In this document: positions 45,101-55,700 of the stretch, piece after piece
How the letters are laid out: every line of letters begins with the position of its first letter
Position numbering within the stretch: position 1 is the stretch's first letter
Assembly (NCBI RefSeq): GCF_901709675.1
Contig: NC_051096.1
Span: 2,631,001-2,695,000, forward strand
Direction: 5' to 3'
DNA: 64,000 nt
Source of the DNA: Syngnathus acus
Taxonomy: Eukaryota > Chordata > Actinopteri > Syngnathiformes > Syngnathidae
Notes under the pieces: model-generated
The model's input: only the letters and a program-made list of their open reading frames with translations
The model's database searches: none
Told to the model about the DNA's origin: nothing
Program-made: the position numbers and the translations under genes

Positions 45101-48100
45101 AGCTCTCAAATGGTGGCGGTCTCCTCTTGTGGGGAACCGCTATGAGAAAACCGCAAGAAAAATTAATTTCCAGGTCATAGAAGATGGTTGTTCTCAGAGA
45201 ATCTGCTTACTTTGTTCGGTGATGGTGGTCCGCTTCTTGGTGATGTGGACAGCATCCACGTAGAAATCTTCCCCGGAGTCATCATTGTTCAAGTAAATTT
45301 CCTCAACAGTGTGAGAGCTTCCTTGGTAATTTGTCTGGAGAGATGTTTGCAGGTCCACGCACTTGTAACTCCATCTGCACAGAAATAATCTTCATCTCTG
45401 GTCTAGATTTACAGAGAGATTTCTTGAATGTGCTTTTTACTGACGTAGGGCCTTTGGTAAAGGTTACGTCGATATTTCCAGTCACTGTCTTAGTCGTGCC
45501 AGCAGTGTCGTTATACGTGAACTTTAACCCGATTGTATCGCTTAGCATTCCCTTATGTGCAAAGCAAAGCTGGAAAGAAAGAACAATGTGGTTTTCATCC
45601 AAAACGGTTTCATCTCTGGAGCTATAAATCGAGCAGCTCTACCATTGGATATTGGCTCAGAGAAATTGTCCCATAGGTGTCGCCGGACTCTTTGGTGTAA
45701 CTGTACTTGAAAAGAACTTGTGGGTTTTCCAAGGACCATAAGCCGCAGAAGGCGGTTCTCACAGGGGTCCCTCTGTTGTCGCCAAACTATTCAATGGAAG
45801 AATCAGTTAAGGTTGTTTGAAAAATCAGACTAGATGATTATTCCATCATCTCATGACATCACTGACCATGGAGTTGTCATCTTCATAGTTCTTGAAAAAC
45901 ATCACATCTCGTCCTTCCTCGGTGAGAATCTCAAGGGGACACTCTGCCTTCATCAGGTCCTCAAATGCCGATTGGACCTGGTTAGGGTTAGGTGTAGGGT
46001 TAGGGTTCGATTTGAAGTTTGAAGTCAATCCTGGAACTGACCTCAGAACCACTGGCATTGTACGGGATGGGTTTTGTGGGGATCCCTCCCCAGTGCAAGG
46101 TAACCGTTGACATGTTACTCCTTCCTTTGGTCACCTCAGAAATGCTGATGTTTGTGTACTGGCCATAACTCTCGGAGTAGAGAGGCTTGAAGTCACCTGA
46201 GAGTCAAAATCAGGTTCTCTTAGTCTTGTCAGAAGTCCAATGCCACTCTTACAGGAAGATTCAAAACTTGCCGACTTCGCACCTCTGTAGGAATTGAAGA
46301 TGACCGTGAAATGAACTCCATCGGCGTCTTCGGTCCTGCTGACTTGGACCGTGTCGGGTTTGATGGACCATAGGCTGTTCAAGGCTCTCTCCATCACAGC
46401 TGCGCTGGCGCTCACCGCAATCAGATCTATAGGGCATTTTTTTTTAGGATCATTCGTTGGGAATTTTGAAAATGATCATGAACGGTACACAAGTTTGGAT
46501 TTTGACGGAATATCAAGGTTACCCGTAATTGCGCCTTCGTAGCGGAGGCGGAAGTAAGTGCTTCCACACTGAAGGTCGATGCAGCTGCTATTTATGCTAA
46601 CTTTCTGGACTTCTTTGACCCCATTAGCACTACTGGGCCACGATTCCAAGGTAAGAACCTGAAAAATCACCACCCGCAGATGTTGGACTCCCAGAGATCC
46701 ACCAAGCTAACCTCCACCTACCTGTTTCTCATCAAACATCTCGGATTCCACCAATATGTGCTGGACCTCATTGACGGCATCGTTCGTCTGGGCTTCCGTA
46801 AACGGACTCTCTGGTCGGAACATGGCTAAGTTGATTCCGGCTGCTCCGCCATAGTCTTGATGCAGAATTTCAAGGTAGTAGCTACAGGAAGAAAGGAATA
46901 AAACATTTTTTACCACACAGATAACAAATCTTGATCAGTTTTGGTGTGACCAACCAAATATGGCAATGTGACTTTGTCTTTGCACTTACACTTTTCCTTT
47001 CTCTAGCGTCATGACTTCGGACTTTTGCGATGCAAGCTTCGTGTAGTCTGAGGCGTAGCTCGGCTGATATGCCACTTTGACCTAAAGGGACGTTTGTGAA
47101 ACATTTGTTTTGAGTAGGTCATATTGGAAAAAATGGTATTGTCGAATGATCATGCCTTGTCCTCCGGGCGGCTGGAGTTGCTGAAGTACAATTCGCAACG
47201 ATCGTCACAGTTGAGGTAGATGGTGTAGTTGCCGCTGGCCGGTGGTACAAAGAAACCGGTAGTTCTGGTGCTTATCCGGTTCAGTTCAAGCACAAAGTTG
47301 TGGGGCATGGAGTCGATCCAGTTCTCCCAATAACCCTCTTTGCTCTCGTTGTAGCTGAGTATGTCGCTCAGCGCTGAGGGGTCCGTGTTGTTCCAAACTT
47401 GCATCTTCAAGCCTCGGCCACCTGGGTTGATTGGAAGTCAGAAGGGTTTATTTCATTTGATGTGCAAAGCCCTGCTCTGAGAATTTTCAGCAATGTTGTT
47501 TAGATACGTGACAGTCATTTATCATCTTAATCTGTATTTTGATAAAATGGCAACGGATCGAAGTGTTGACATGATGGCGGAACACCTTCCGTGTGTTTTT
47601 TTGAAGCGTACGTTCAAAGAAGCGTCGAAGAATCTCACCTGGGTAGAGTGTCATGTTGCGCAACGGATCGAAGTGTTGACATGATGGCGGAACACCTTCC
47701 GCGTGTTTTTTTGAAGCGTACGTGCAAAGAAGCGTCGAAGAATCTCACCTGGGTAGAGCGTCATGTTGTTGACGTTGTTGTCATCCATTTGACTCTTTTG
47801 CGTCACGCATGTGATCGCATCATCACGCACACTCTTGATCTCACACGGCATCCCTATGAAAATGTGGAGAAGTGCTTTATTCCAGTTTTTTGGGTACGTT
47901 GAAATTTTATTGATTGGTTTTGATATGACAGTTAGCTATTTGGCTAACACGCTACTCTTTGTGTCGCTGTGAGATTCTTGCGTTGGTTTCTGATATGTAA
48001 ATCATGTGTCATGGAAACTTGAGTGAAATGGTCTCGCTAATCTGCCAGAAGAATCTACGCAATCACTCAGCATTTTTCCATTGTTGTCAAGTACACAATG

Positions 48101-50282
48101 AGAACCTTTCTTTGAAGAGGATTATCAGCGTTGCGTGCGAGCCTACAAACATTTTCTCTTTTGTCGTCTGGTGACTGACACACAATGTCGACTGTGACAT
48201 GGAAAAAAGGGGGGTGGGGGTTGCATTTTTGTAATTACCTCCCACGAAGACACGTGCTGGAACGTCGGTTTCATCGAAGAACCGCCCGTGGATGGTCAGG
48301 AGGGTTCCGCCCATGACGCTGCCATTGGATGGCGTGATGGCCGTAACCTCTAAAATGTTTAATCGGATTTTGTTACCTTTCAGGATACTTTGAAACATTT
48401 TAACTTGTACCTACCTGCAAATGTCTGAAACATGGCGAGCTGTCCTTGAGCTGAGACCTTGAAGAGCTTCTTCTCGGGTAAACTCCTGGATTTAAACAGA
48501 TTTTTTTTATTTAGATACAAACAGGTCTTGAATCTGCTTTAATCACTAGACAAAGAAAGTACTGCAATTTTTGGACTATAAGACGCACTGGACTATAAGC
48601 CGCACCAGCTAAAACTTTGCAAAAAAAAATTGTGGCTTATAGTCCGAAATTTACGGTAATAGTTATCTATTAACTAAGTTCCAAAGTCAGTTATATTCAA
48701 CTGTTGAAAAAACATAATAAAGTGATTATTCCCGCTGACCTGCCATAATTCGAATCCAAGATGTAGCTCATGTTGTGATGTCCTGGGGGAGGCAGTTTGG
48801 GGGAGAAATGGTCAAAATCTACAAATTAAATCCAAATTTAAAACAATTTGTCATCAGCCACCGGAGCTTACCCACGTAAGTCCCCGTTGTTTTGCAGCTC
48901 ATGTGTCCCCACACCGAGGTCTCTGAATATAGCTTCAGATTATAGCTTCAAAGACACACAGCGTAATTAAAATAAATACATTTTAATGCATTTAATTTAC
49001 TTTTTTTTTTTTACTTACAGTTCATCAGAATCTGGTTTGAGCAGCTCACACAGCATCCCCTTCATATAGGCCCTGTGTGACGGAGCATTTGTATTATTAT
49101 TTTTTTCTGTTTACAACTAAGACCCAATTTGGAACATGTGGAACATACCTGAGAAATCTGACTTTCCTTCCATTGGAGCTCAGCGCGGTGTTGCTGCCGT
49201 AGACATCTGTGAAGATGCGTCCTTCCACCGTCACCACCGTCCCTGCAAGGTATGATTTCACTTTTTAGCACTTTGCAAAGTGTGAGAGTTATTTTATATT
49301 TAGATTGGAGATGTCACCTGGAAGCCCGCTGACGGGAGTGAGGGACCGGATGGTTGGAGTTAGGTACCATCTTGTCTGGAGACGATAGTGAGATGTTACA
49401 AAATAGAAGATGGAACACAAATGGGTTTAATTGGACTTGAGGGATGCTTACGTAGAAGCTGCAGGAGTACGAGGTGACTTGGCCTCTGCATATGCCTTCA
49501 TCAGGGATGGGAACGCCATTGATGCTGACACGGACCGTGTACCGGTCGCTCGGCATGGCTCTGCCAAGATGATGAAACATTATTTTTGGACGTGTAGGAC
49601 AAAGCAGGAGTGGCAGGAGTCGTCCACCGTGCTATCTCGAGATTCCCTTTATTTTTTTGTACCTGGTGTAGCACATGATCTGGTTGCCGTGCGTGGAATC
49701 CCTCTCAACGTCGCACGGGATAGACAAGGTGTTCGACACCAGCGTCACGCGGTTCCCAAACATGTCGTTTTGGGGATTGAGCTGGAATTGTCCTTCTTGA
49801 GCGAAACCTTTTATGTGAAGAAAATAAACAAAAATTCACATACATTTTTTTGCATGGTCACACTTGGGGAGTGGGGGGGGGTACCTTCTCCAGTCAGGGT
49901 GAGACGTGTCGCTCCCTCTGTGCTTCCTGTATGCGGTTGCACGTAATGTAGGCGCTGAGCATCTGAGTAAAACATTAGAGTCAGTGGAACTTAGTCTACT
50001 GATTAATAATAATCTAATAAAATTCTACCTGGGAAAAAAAAAAATTAAAATACAGCAGCATGGTTGTTCTAAAAGTATATTTAATACTAATGAAAGCAAT
50101 TCTAATAGCACTGCACTTAAAGAAAATAAAAAACAGAAATTCAATTCAATTAAAAAATTTACCAAAATAAATCCCCAAAAATTTGACGGCAAGTGTTCAT
50201 TTTGTATATATATTTTTTTTGCATTTTACTCACAGCTGCAGCAGCAAAGTGCGAGGAGCAGAGCTTCTGGTCGGACCTTCAT
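28494..50282 (-). CDS. pkhd1l1: fibrocystin-L (polycystic kidney and hepatic disease 1-like 1)
   Basis: A giant gene of many short exons (about 75 by eye) reads continuously from [16 protein letters not shown] (signal peptide, 50234-50282) to a stop at 28494-28496. Order: N-terminal IPT/TIG repeats, PA14, a fibrocystin-specific middle, a long IPT/TIG array interrupted by a cupredoxin-like segment, G8 plus parallel beta-helix, a second G8 plus beta-helix, and a C-terminal region with one weak hydrophobic segment ([14 protein letters not shown]) and almost no tail. The largest exon (about 39783-40753) carries several IPT/TIG repeats. The predicted protein is roughly 4,000 residues. In mammals it is a stereocilia surface-coat protein of hair cells (family knowledge). 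Introns are mostly 60 to 150 bases; the long ones hold AT repeats or MITEs. I found no internal stop or frame break. eny2 lies upstream and gdf6 downstream, all on the same strand. Individual exon borders were not all checked. Confidence 0.95.
31290..31980. repeat. AT-rich intron of pkhd1l1 with diverged tandem repeats
   Basis: A phrase beginning ttttatgattattaattcaa and continuing aaatactatatca occurs at about 31632, 31780 and 31868. A second phrase, aattctgatatatattctga, occurs near 31360 and 31431. 'aaaactgacaaaaaa' steps fill the gaps. No coding signal is present. Confidence 0.75.
31981..34640 (-). other. pkhd1l1: pkhd1l1 second G8 domain and beta-helix
   Basis: The second G8 domain begins with [16 protein letters not shown] at about 34620 and continues [38 protein letters not shown] and [15 protein letters not shown]. 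The hallmark [19 protein letters not shown] follows at about 33550-33600. Then come helix rungs such as [54 protein letters not shown] and [19 protein letters not shown]. The pattern mirrors the first G8 block, as expected for TMEM2/fibrocystin proteins. Confidence 0.85.
34655..38100 (-). other. pkhd1l1: pkhd1l1 first G8 domain, beta-helix and linker
   Basis: G8 begins with [17 protein letters not shown] at about 38070 and continues [19 protein letters not shown] and [16 protein letters not shown]. Next are [14 protein letters not shown] and [17 protein letters not shown] long uninterrupted exon (about 35647-36682) encodes beta-helix rungs: [64 protein letters not shown]. The linker before the second G8 contains SQRRRRSS (34811-34831) and a polyproline stretch ([14 protein letters not shown]). 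Confidence 0.85.
38868..39187. mobile_element. degraded hAT MITE in a pkhd1l1 intron
   Basis: This copy is highly similar to the 6559-6873 element through its interior (tcatagcttctttcgg, cagacgagtaaaa) and right end (ggccttgagtttgacat). The left terminus is altered (ctgtgtcaaactcat) and no target duplication is evident. It is therefore older. It sits between the exon ending near 39242 and the exon starting near 38582. Confidence 0.85.
41110..41640 (-). other. pkhd1l1: pkhd1l1 cupredoxin-like segment
   Basis: Two exons encode [57 protein letters not shown] and [16 protein letters not shown]. The pattern (V-x-x-GD-x-V-x-W, an SG hairpin, [11 protein letters not shown]) reads like a plastocyanin fold. 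The copper ligand set (His, Cys, His, Met) is not visible, so copper binding is unlikely. Confidence 0.5.
42040..42420. repeat. (AAAT)n microsatellite and 95-125-bp tandem repeats in a pkhd1l1 intron
   Basis: A core, aatatttgtagtcattttaa, occurs at about 42160, 42283 and 42376. The copies are separated by AAAT and AATA runs of varying length. Confidence 0.9.
44680..46720 (-). other. pkhd1l1: pkhd1l1 middle region between PA14 and the IPT/TIG array
   Basis: Roughly a dozen small exons encode sequence without a domain I can name. They include [39 protein letters not shown], the [12 protein letters not shown] end, [79 protein letters not shown] and [18 protein letters not shown]. The spacing of cysteines suggests paired disulfides. 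The continuing open frames across tiny introns support functionality. Confidence 0.7.
45978..46041 (-). repeat. 64-base pkhd1l1 intron ending in telomere-like repeats
   Basis: The plus-strand sequence gttagggttaggtgtagggt continuing to tagggttcg (45980-46009) is a short degenerate (TTAGGG)n run. On the coding strand it gives (CCCTAA)n ending directly in the acceptor cctaaccag. The donor is GAG|gtcagt at 46041. The repeat thus supplies the pyrimidine tract, CTAAC branch-point-like motifs and the AG. Confidence 0.8.
46723..47422 (-). other. pkhd1l1: pkhd1l1 PA14 domain
   Basis: Three exons (about 47155-47422, 46988-47083, 46723-46882) encode the PA14 fold: [39 protein letters not shown], the hallmark [19 protein letters not shown] and [10 protein letters not shown], then [22 protein letters not shown]14 domains are beta-barrels often involved in glycan binding; the ligand here is unknown. 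Confidence 0.88.
47551..47770. repeat. 110-bp tandem duplication spanning a pkhd1l1 exon end and splice donor
   Basis: Two copies (47551-47660 and 47661-47770) differ at only a few bases. On the minus strand each contains ACTCTACCCAG or GCTCTACCCAG followed by gtgagattcttcg, that is, an exon 3' end plus donor. The first-transcribed copy (47661-47770) joins the exon ending [10 protein letters not shown]. Reading through to the second donor meets a stop near 47651. Confidence 0.93.
48562..48656. mobile_element. 95-bp TA-flanked MITE in a pkhd1l1 intron
   Basis: Imperfect terminal inverted repeats (ctgcaatttttggactataa and, reverse-complemented at the right end, ccgtaaatttcggactataa) are bounded by TA on both sides (48560-48561, 48657-48658). 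That is a Tc/mariner-like duplication. The 'ggactataagccgcac' core is widespread in vertebrate MITEs. Confidence 0.75.
49315..50282 (-). other. pkhd1l1: pkhd1l1 signal peptide and N-terminal IPT/TIG repeats
   Basis: Exon 1 (50234-50282) encodes [16 protein letters not shown]. The next exon continues [20 protein letters not shown] and then LTLTGEG, an IPT/TIG start. Following exons encode [59 protein letters not shown] and [20 protein letters not shown], the start of the second repeat. The short leader is Cys-rich but otherwise typical of secretion. Confidence 0.85.
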
Positions 50283-50360
50283 CCTACCTCGCTACATCAG
50301 AAAATACAAATCATCATCAAATCCAAAGTAAAATGCAAAATTACTAAGTCTTTATCTTAC

Positions 50361-50460
50361 CTGCGCCCAGTCACGAAAATCTTGAATGTCTCGGGGTCTT
50401 TAAATGTTTTTCTTCCTTTGTGTGTTTTTTGATGGTGAGCGATGGCTCTTTTATGAAGGT
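50361..50460 (-). promoter_or_regulatory. probable pkhd1l1 5' UTR exon and core promoter
   Basis: A strong donor on the minus strand (GGGCGCAG|gtaaga, exon end at 50361) and an acceptor near 50292 (gatgtag) imply a spliced leader. A TATA-like CATAAAAGA lies at about 50447-50457 on the minus strand. The 50461-51470 interval to eny2 has no recognisable feature apart from AT-rich runs. Confidence 0.4.
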
Positions 50461-51610
50461 GCCCGCACCTGCAAAGGGGGCTGGACCTGCAGGTGACCCG
50501 CACGCCCAGATGGTCACACTGCAACCGCACGAGGACAGAGACAAAGGAGCTGTCAACAGATGGGTATCAAGTGGCAATCTTTCTCCAAAAGCTATTTAAA
50601 GCGCGACCTGGAATTTTTTGGAAATTCTTTGCCAAAAAAAGTCACAGCATTCTTGTAGGAAGACACTCCACGAAGCCATTACATTATCAAGGGTTTTGTA
50701 AAATCCCGTAAAAGATCTCATTTCAGTCATATAGCTCTTGTAATATTAATTAATTATAAGATAAGATAAGATCTAAATTAATTTTATGTATGTCATTAAT
50801 TGTAGTCAGTTTAAGTAGTTGAAGTTGAAGTAAAATTCAAAGGAATAATCATTAAACAGTTTACACACCTTTACCTTCCCCAAAATGTATAAAAAAAAAT
50901 GTTTTTGCAAACAAAAGTAATAAATTCTCATTTTTGAATTTATCATTTAGAAGGTAATTATAGTAATTAACCAATTATCCAACACAGTATTTTTCAAGTG
51001 TATGTTATTGTCAATTTTGGTTGTATTTGTCTATGATAAAATAATTATTTGATTTGAGATCTGTCAGCTTGATCTGGAGGGGTGCACCCCCCGCAAATAA
51101 ATTTTATATTACATTACTTTTTACAAGATTCTTGCTAATGTAAATGCTCATATTGTGGATTTGTTAGACACAAATATGAATTTGATGGAATGAAAAAGTA
51201 AGAGCAGCACAAAAAGTTGCCATTTGATTGGGGGGGGTGTAGACTTTTTGGAGCCACCGTCAGGGACATACAGTACTGGATGATCTTTTGTTATGTAACT
51301 TGAGGATCAGTGGAAATAAAGCATCTGACATAAGACATCTTTAAGATGCCGTGGAACAAAAGGCAGCAGCATTTCTGTCTGTCTTTGCTGTCAGAAAGAG
51401 ACAATAACAACACATGACATGTCAAAAGAAAGACACGAAAGAAACGTTGATAACCAAAATAGGCATGACTTTTATTTTCTCCAAAAACTGCTTGCATAAC
51501 AAACTTAAAAAAAAAAAAAAGAAAACAACACAAATGAACCTCAGTCTGGATTTTACCTATGGATCCATCGATCTCGCTAAAATAAAAAATAAAGTGGACA
51601 GCAATTGTTT

Positions 51611-52298
51611 TCACAAGGTTGCGTGCTGAGCTAGAAACGCTCGGATTCTCTGCAGGAGCTCCTTTTTCACGCTGTCAGGAACCAGTGCTGCGGGAAAGAG
51701 GAAAAAAATAAATTAAAAAGTCGTTAGTTAATTGCATCATTCCTTATGTCATTTTTATCCAATTTTTAAGCGTCTGTGTAGATTCAATTGTGATCATGCA
51801 TTACCTCTGCCCTTAGGTGTAATTTCGTTGACAAGATCTTCTACTGTGACATGGTCCAGGCCTTTTTCTCGGATCACGTCTGCTCAAAGAGACGAGGTGC
51901 AATTAAACACTTTAAACCCACCCAGTTTAACAAGAATAGACAAAAGAGGCCCCAGTCAGAATTGGTACCTTTGCAGTGCGCCTTCAGCTGATCCTTCCAA
52001 CCGCATTCTACCAGCTTTGCCCTGAGTAACTCTTTCAACCTGCAAACAGAGGTAGCAAAAGTATTCACACCCTGAACGAAGTGCAAGTACAGACGCTTGT
52101 GCAAAACAAAAGACTTGGGTAAAATTGAGTTATTTTAGGTAAAAGTAAAAAGTGGTAAAACACCAAAATAAATCTACTCAGGTATAGTAGGATCGTGTTT
52201 TGTGATTGTAGATGACTGCGGTTTCCTCACCGCTCCCTTTCGCCCATTTCAATCAGCTTCTGGTTAATAGCAGCCCTCATCTGGGCGTCTTTGCTCAT
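51611..52298 (-). CDS. eny2: ENY2, SAGA deubiquitinase-module and TREX-2 subunit
   Basis: Four coding exons (52231-52298, 51969-52039, 51805-51879, 51611-51687) give 96 residues, nearly identical to vertebrate ENY2. They read [80 protein letters not shown] and [10 protein letters not shown]. The small all-helical protein wraps partner helices in the SAGA deubiquitinase module and in TREX-2, coupling transcription to mRNA export (family knowledge). The start lacks the few extra N-terminal residues of the human isoform. A donor at about 52391 (AAAG|gtaaac on the minus strand) suggests a non-coding first exon. AATAAA on the minus strand at 51471-51476 ends the transcript. It is divergent from nudcd1 as in human. 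Confidence 0.97.
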
Positions 52299-52763
52299 GA
52301 TCTGACAGAGAACAATAGAAAATAAGCACGCACAAATATTATTTTGGCGATGTAAAAAAGCTAATCAGATCGGAAATTTGCGTCGGTTTACCTTTTATTC
52401 GTGTTTGTGATCGGCTAGGGAGCACGTTGTCCCTTGTTAATAACGCACCGGCCAGAATGCCGCCCCGACTATTTTCGTTCCGCTCCACCGCTGCTGTCCA
52501 ACAAATAAAATGTCATTAAACAACTTTATATTAATTCAGTTTTATATCTGATATTTAACATGTTACATAATTACAGTCATGACCGCTTTGGTTTCTTTTT
52601 AGATTAAATTATACTGGCGTCTCAACTTCCCATTACCACGTCCGGTTTCAAATATCCCCGACTGGAAACAAAAGTCGAGCGCGTCACTAGTGAATGGCAA
52701 GGTTCCTTCTCCTTAAAAAAACGTATCTGGCAATCTTGACAGTTGAATTATAAAGTAAACACC
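52299..52763. promoter_or_regulatory. shared divergent promoter of eny2 and nudcd1
   Basis: Only 465 bases separate the two start codons, and this includes a likely eny2 5' UTR exon. No TATA is obvious. GC-rich patches with ttccg/cgga ETS-type cores occur near 52477-52486 and 52640. Bidirectional initiation is inferred from the arrangement, which is the same in mammals. Confidence 0.6.
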
Positions 52764-55700
52764 ATGACCACGTCAAATTATACCCTGAAGGTCAATCGGG
52801 AGCTGTTGGATCCCAACTTCGAGAGTTACCGGCTATCCCTGGACCCAATACCGACGTACAACGTTGAGTTGGACGCTGGTAAGCTGCAAGTTAGCATGAA
52901 ACCTCCACAAGGCACACAAATACCTCATTTTCCATTTAAATTTAATTTATATTTATGACTTTTTTTGAACGCGTTAGGAAACACGTTTCTTAATTTCACG
53001 AAGGCTGCTAAATTCTGACTTATCCGCCTCCATAGTAATACTGCATTTTGCAAAAATTGCACAAAATAAGTTTATAAATTGATGTAAACTTGTCGTGGTG
53101 TGTGGGACACTACAGAATTTAATATTGATTGATTGTTATCAACCATAATCAGATTGGTTACCATGAATATTGATACTCATACAGATAAAACAATTAGGGT
53201 TGGACTTGCTAAATGTGACATTTTCATGGCCTTTAAGAGTTTTTGTGACTTTTTTTCCCTTTGAATTAATGCCTTGGACAATATAAGTAAAAATAAAATG
53301 CATTGTGCTAAAGTTTTGGTAAAATTGCTGTAAATCTATCGAGCTCACCCGCCACCCAAATGAGACTAGATGATTTCATAATGTGAGGCAAATCTAATTA
53401 GCTAATTAACCTCTAATCAAGCCTATTAGGTGACTCATCATGTAAATTGCACTATTTGTCCAGCCTGTGAATAAAAGTGCCCTCATTGTAATTGGGTCAC
53501 ATTATTCTTTTGTCAAGATGGTGATGATTTTCTCCCCCTTAGCTCATAGTAAACGTAAATAACAATGACGTCATCTCACGAAGAGCATGAATAGCCAGAA
53601 ATGCAAAATGGTAATATACGATTTTCAGCTATTGCCCAAAAATATCACTCAAGTCGTCATAGTAAAAAGGCTTTTTTTTTTTAAATTATTATTATTTCCC
53701 AGAGCTTTTGTAAATTTGTTGACATTTCCCTCGCCTATTTACTCCCCTTGACCTTTCCGCTCTCTGGTTTGTATGCAGCCGTCGAGGAGGTGACATTGAA
53801 GGATTGCCAGTACACTCTAGAACACATGCGTGCCTTCGGCATGTACAATTACCTCCATTTGGACCCCTGGTACCAAGACAGCGTGTTGTTTGTGGACTGC
53901 AAAGGGCGAGTGCTCAGTCTCACCGTCACGCTGGTAGGCCTTCGATGACGACGTGTGTGCGTGTTTTCTGGCCGCAATCCCTCACGCTTGATCATTTTGC
54001 ATCGAGGTGTCAATGCCTTTGACTCACCAGCAGGTGGTGAGCAACAGCACCACATGCCGGATGCGCTTTTGCACCCGGGACCTGTTGCCGCGGCAACAGG
54101 AAAGACGTATCCATCTGTCACTAAGTGACGTGGGTGTGGCAGCGTCACATTATCTGCAAATATCTCCAAAGTGGAAAGTCTCGGTTCACTTCCTTTTTTT
54201 AAACACACACTTTTTTGCCGTCATCTTTCTGTTGCAGGACACTGTGCTGGGCAAGCCGAGGGAGGTGTTCCGCCTCGCTACCGAACCAGAGCGTCGCCAA
54301 AACCGCGTGTGCCCCTCCCTCAGCCTCACCTCGGCCACCTGGGCCGCCCTCTCTGACGGCGCTGGGCGACTCTATTTGCTCCGTACCTGCAAGCGAGGAG
54401 ACACCGCCCACGGAAAGTGGGAGGTTAGTGCACCTTGCGTGGAGAGAAAAAGTCTACACACCCCTCTTCAAATGCCAGGATGAAGTTAAACAGGGGGAGT
54501 GTTGACTTTTCCTACCCACTTATTTGAATGCAGCCCCTGTTCAGCGAGGACCTGGGAGAGCCGTTTATTGTCCTCCACAGCGTGGCCCACGTCCAGGGGG
54601 GCGCCCACACGCTGGAAGTCCTGCTGCTCCGTGTCGTTAAGGACCCTCAAGAAACGACGGGAAGCGGATACTCGGTGATACTCGAGTGGATCTCGGTCGC
54701 CAACGCGGCGACGCAAGGTGCGTGCGGGAAAAGAAATAATAAACAACAGAGGGGTGTCAGCCATTTTGATTCAATAGGTTCCGTTTATGTCACATAACTT
54801 CCTGTTTCCTCGCAGGCGTGGAGAAGAAATACGAAGTGACGAAGCGGCGGCTCCTCCGGGGGAAATCGGTGCCTCATTACGCCGCCATGACGCCGCAGGG
54901 CGACGGCCTGATGGTGGCGTCGGAGAGGCCCTTCGCATTCACGCACGTGGACGGCCAGCCCCTCAAACAGCCGCAGCCGGCGGCCAATGAGCAAGACATG
55001 GAGGTGGAGAAGCCAGGTGGGTAGAAGACAAACATTTTAATTTTAAAGGCATGTGCTTAGTCACAGCGAGCAGATGTACATTTTGTTGTCTTTAAGGGCG
55101 TTACTCATGATTTCCAGTTTTGGAAGCACATCGCCATGACAACATTTCTGTCCACCTTGTCCCCCATTATGAATTGAGGTTATTTCATGAATATGAGAAA
55201 TTGTCAACTTTTTTTGTGGGTGAAATTTTGCAAACAAGGTCACATTGGGCTCACATGTTAAAAACAAAGCCAAGCAAAAAAAAAAAAACCAGATATCATT
55301 CCACTAAATAATCAAATTATTGGTATGCTAATTAGTAGCGGTATGTGTTCTTTATGAGATCAAATATTGATACAGTTAAGTGGAAATCAAAGTCAGACGA
55401 CACAGATTGCTTTGTGACCAAAAGCCGTGACTGGCGAAGTACAGAACGGCGCCATCAACTTTGGTATTTTTGTCCTGCTTTAAGTGCTCTCACAAGGATC
55501 ACACAAATGAGTTTTGCGGTTCGCTACTCGAGTCGGAAGCTGCCTCTCGCTCAAGATGATGATGATGTTTCTGGGACGACAAACAATAATCACAAGCGTT
55601 CATCCTCCGGCGACCCGGCGAGAGAAAGCGACCCAGAAAAAGAAATGCATCCCGATGTTAGGTTAAAAGCTTTCCTGACGCCGCTCAGCTGCCAAGAATC

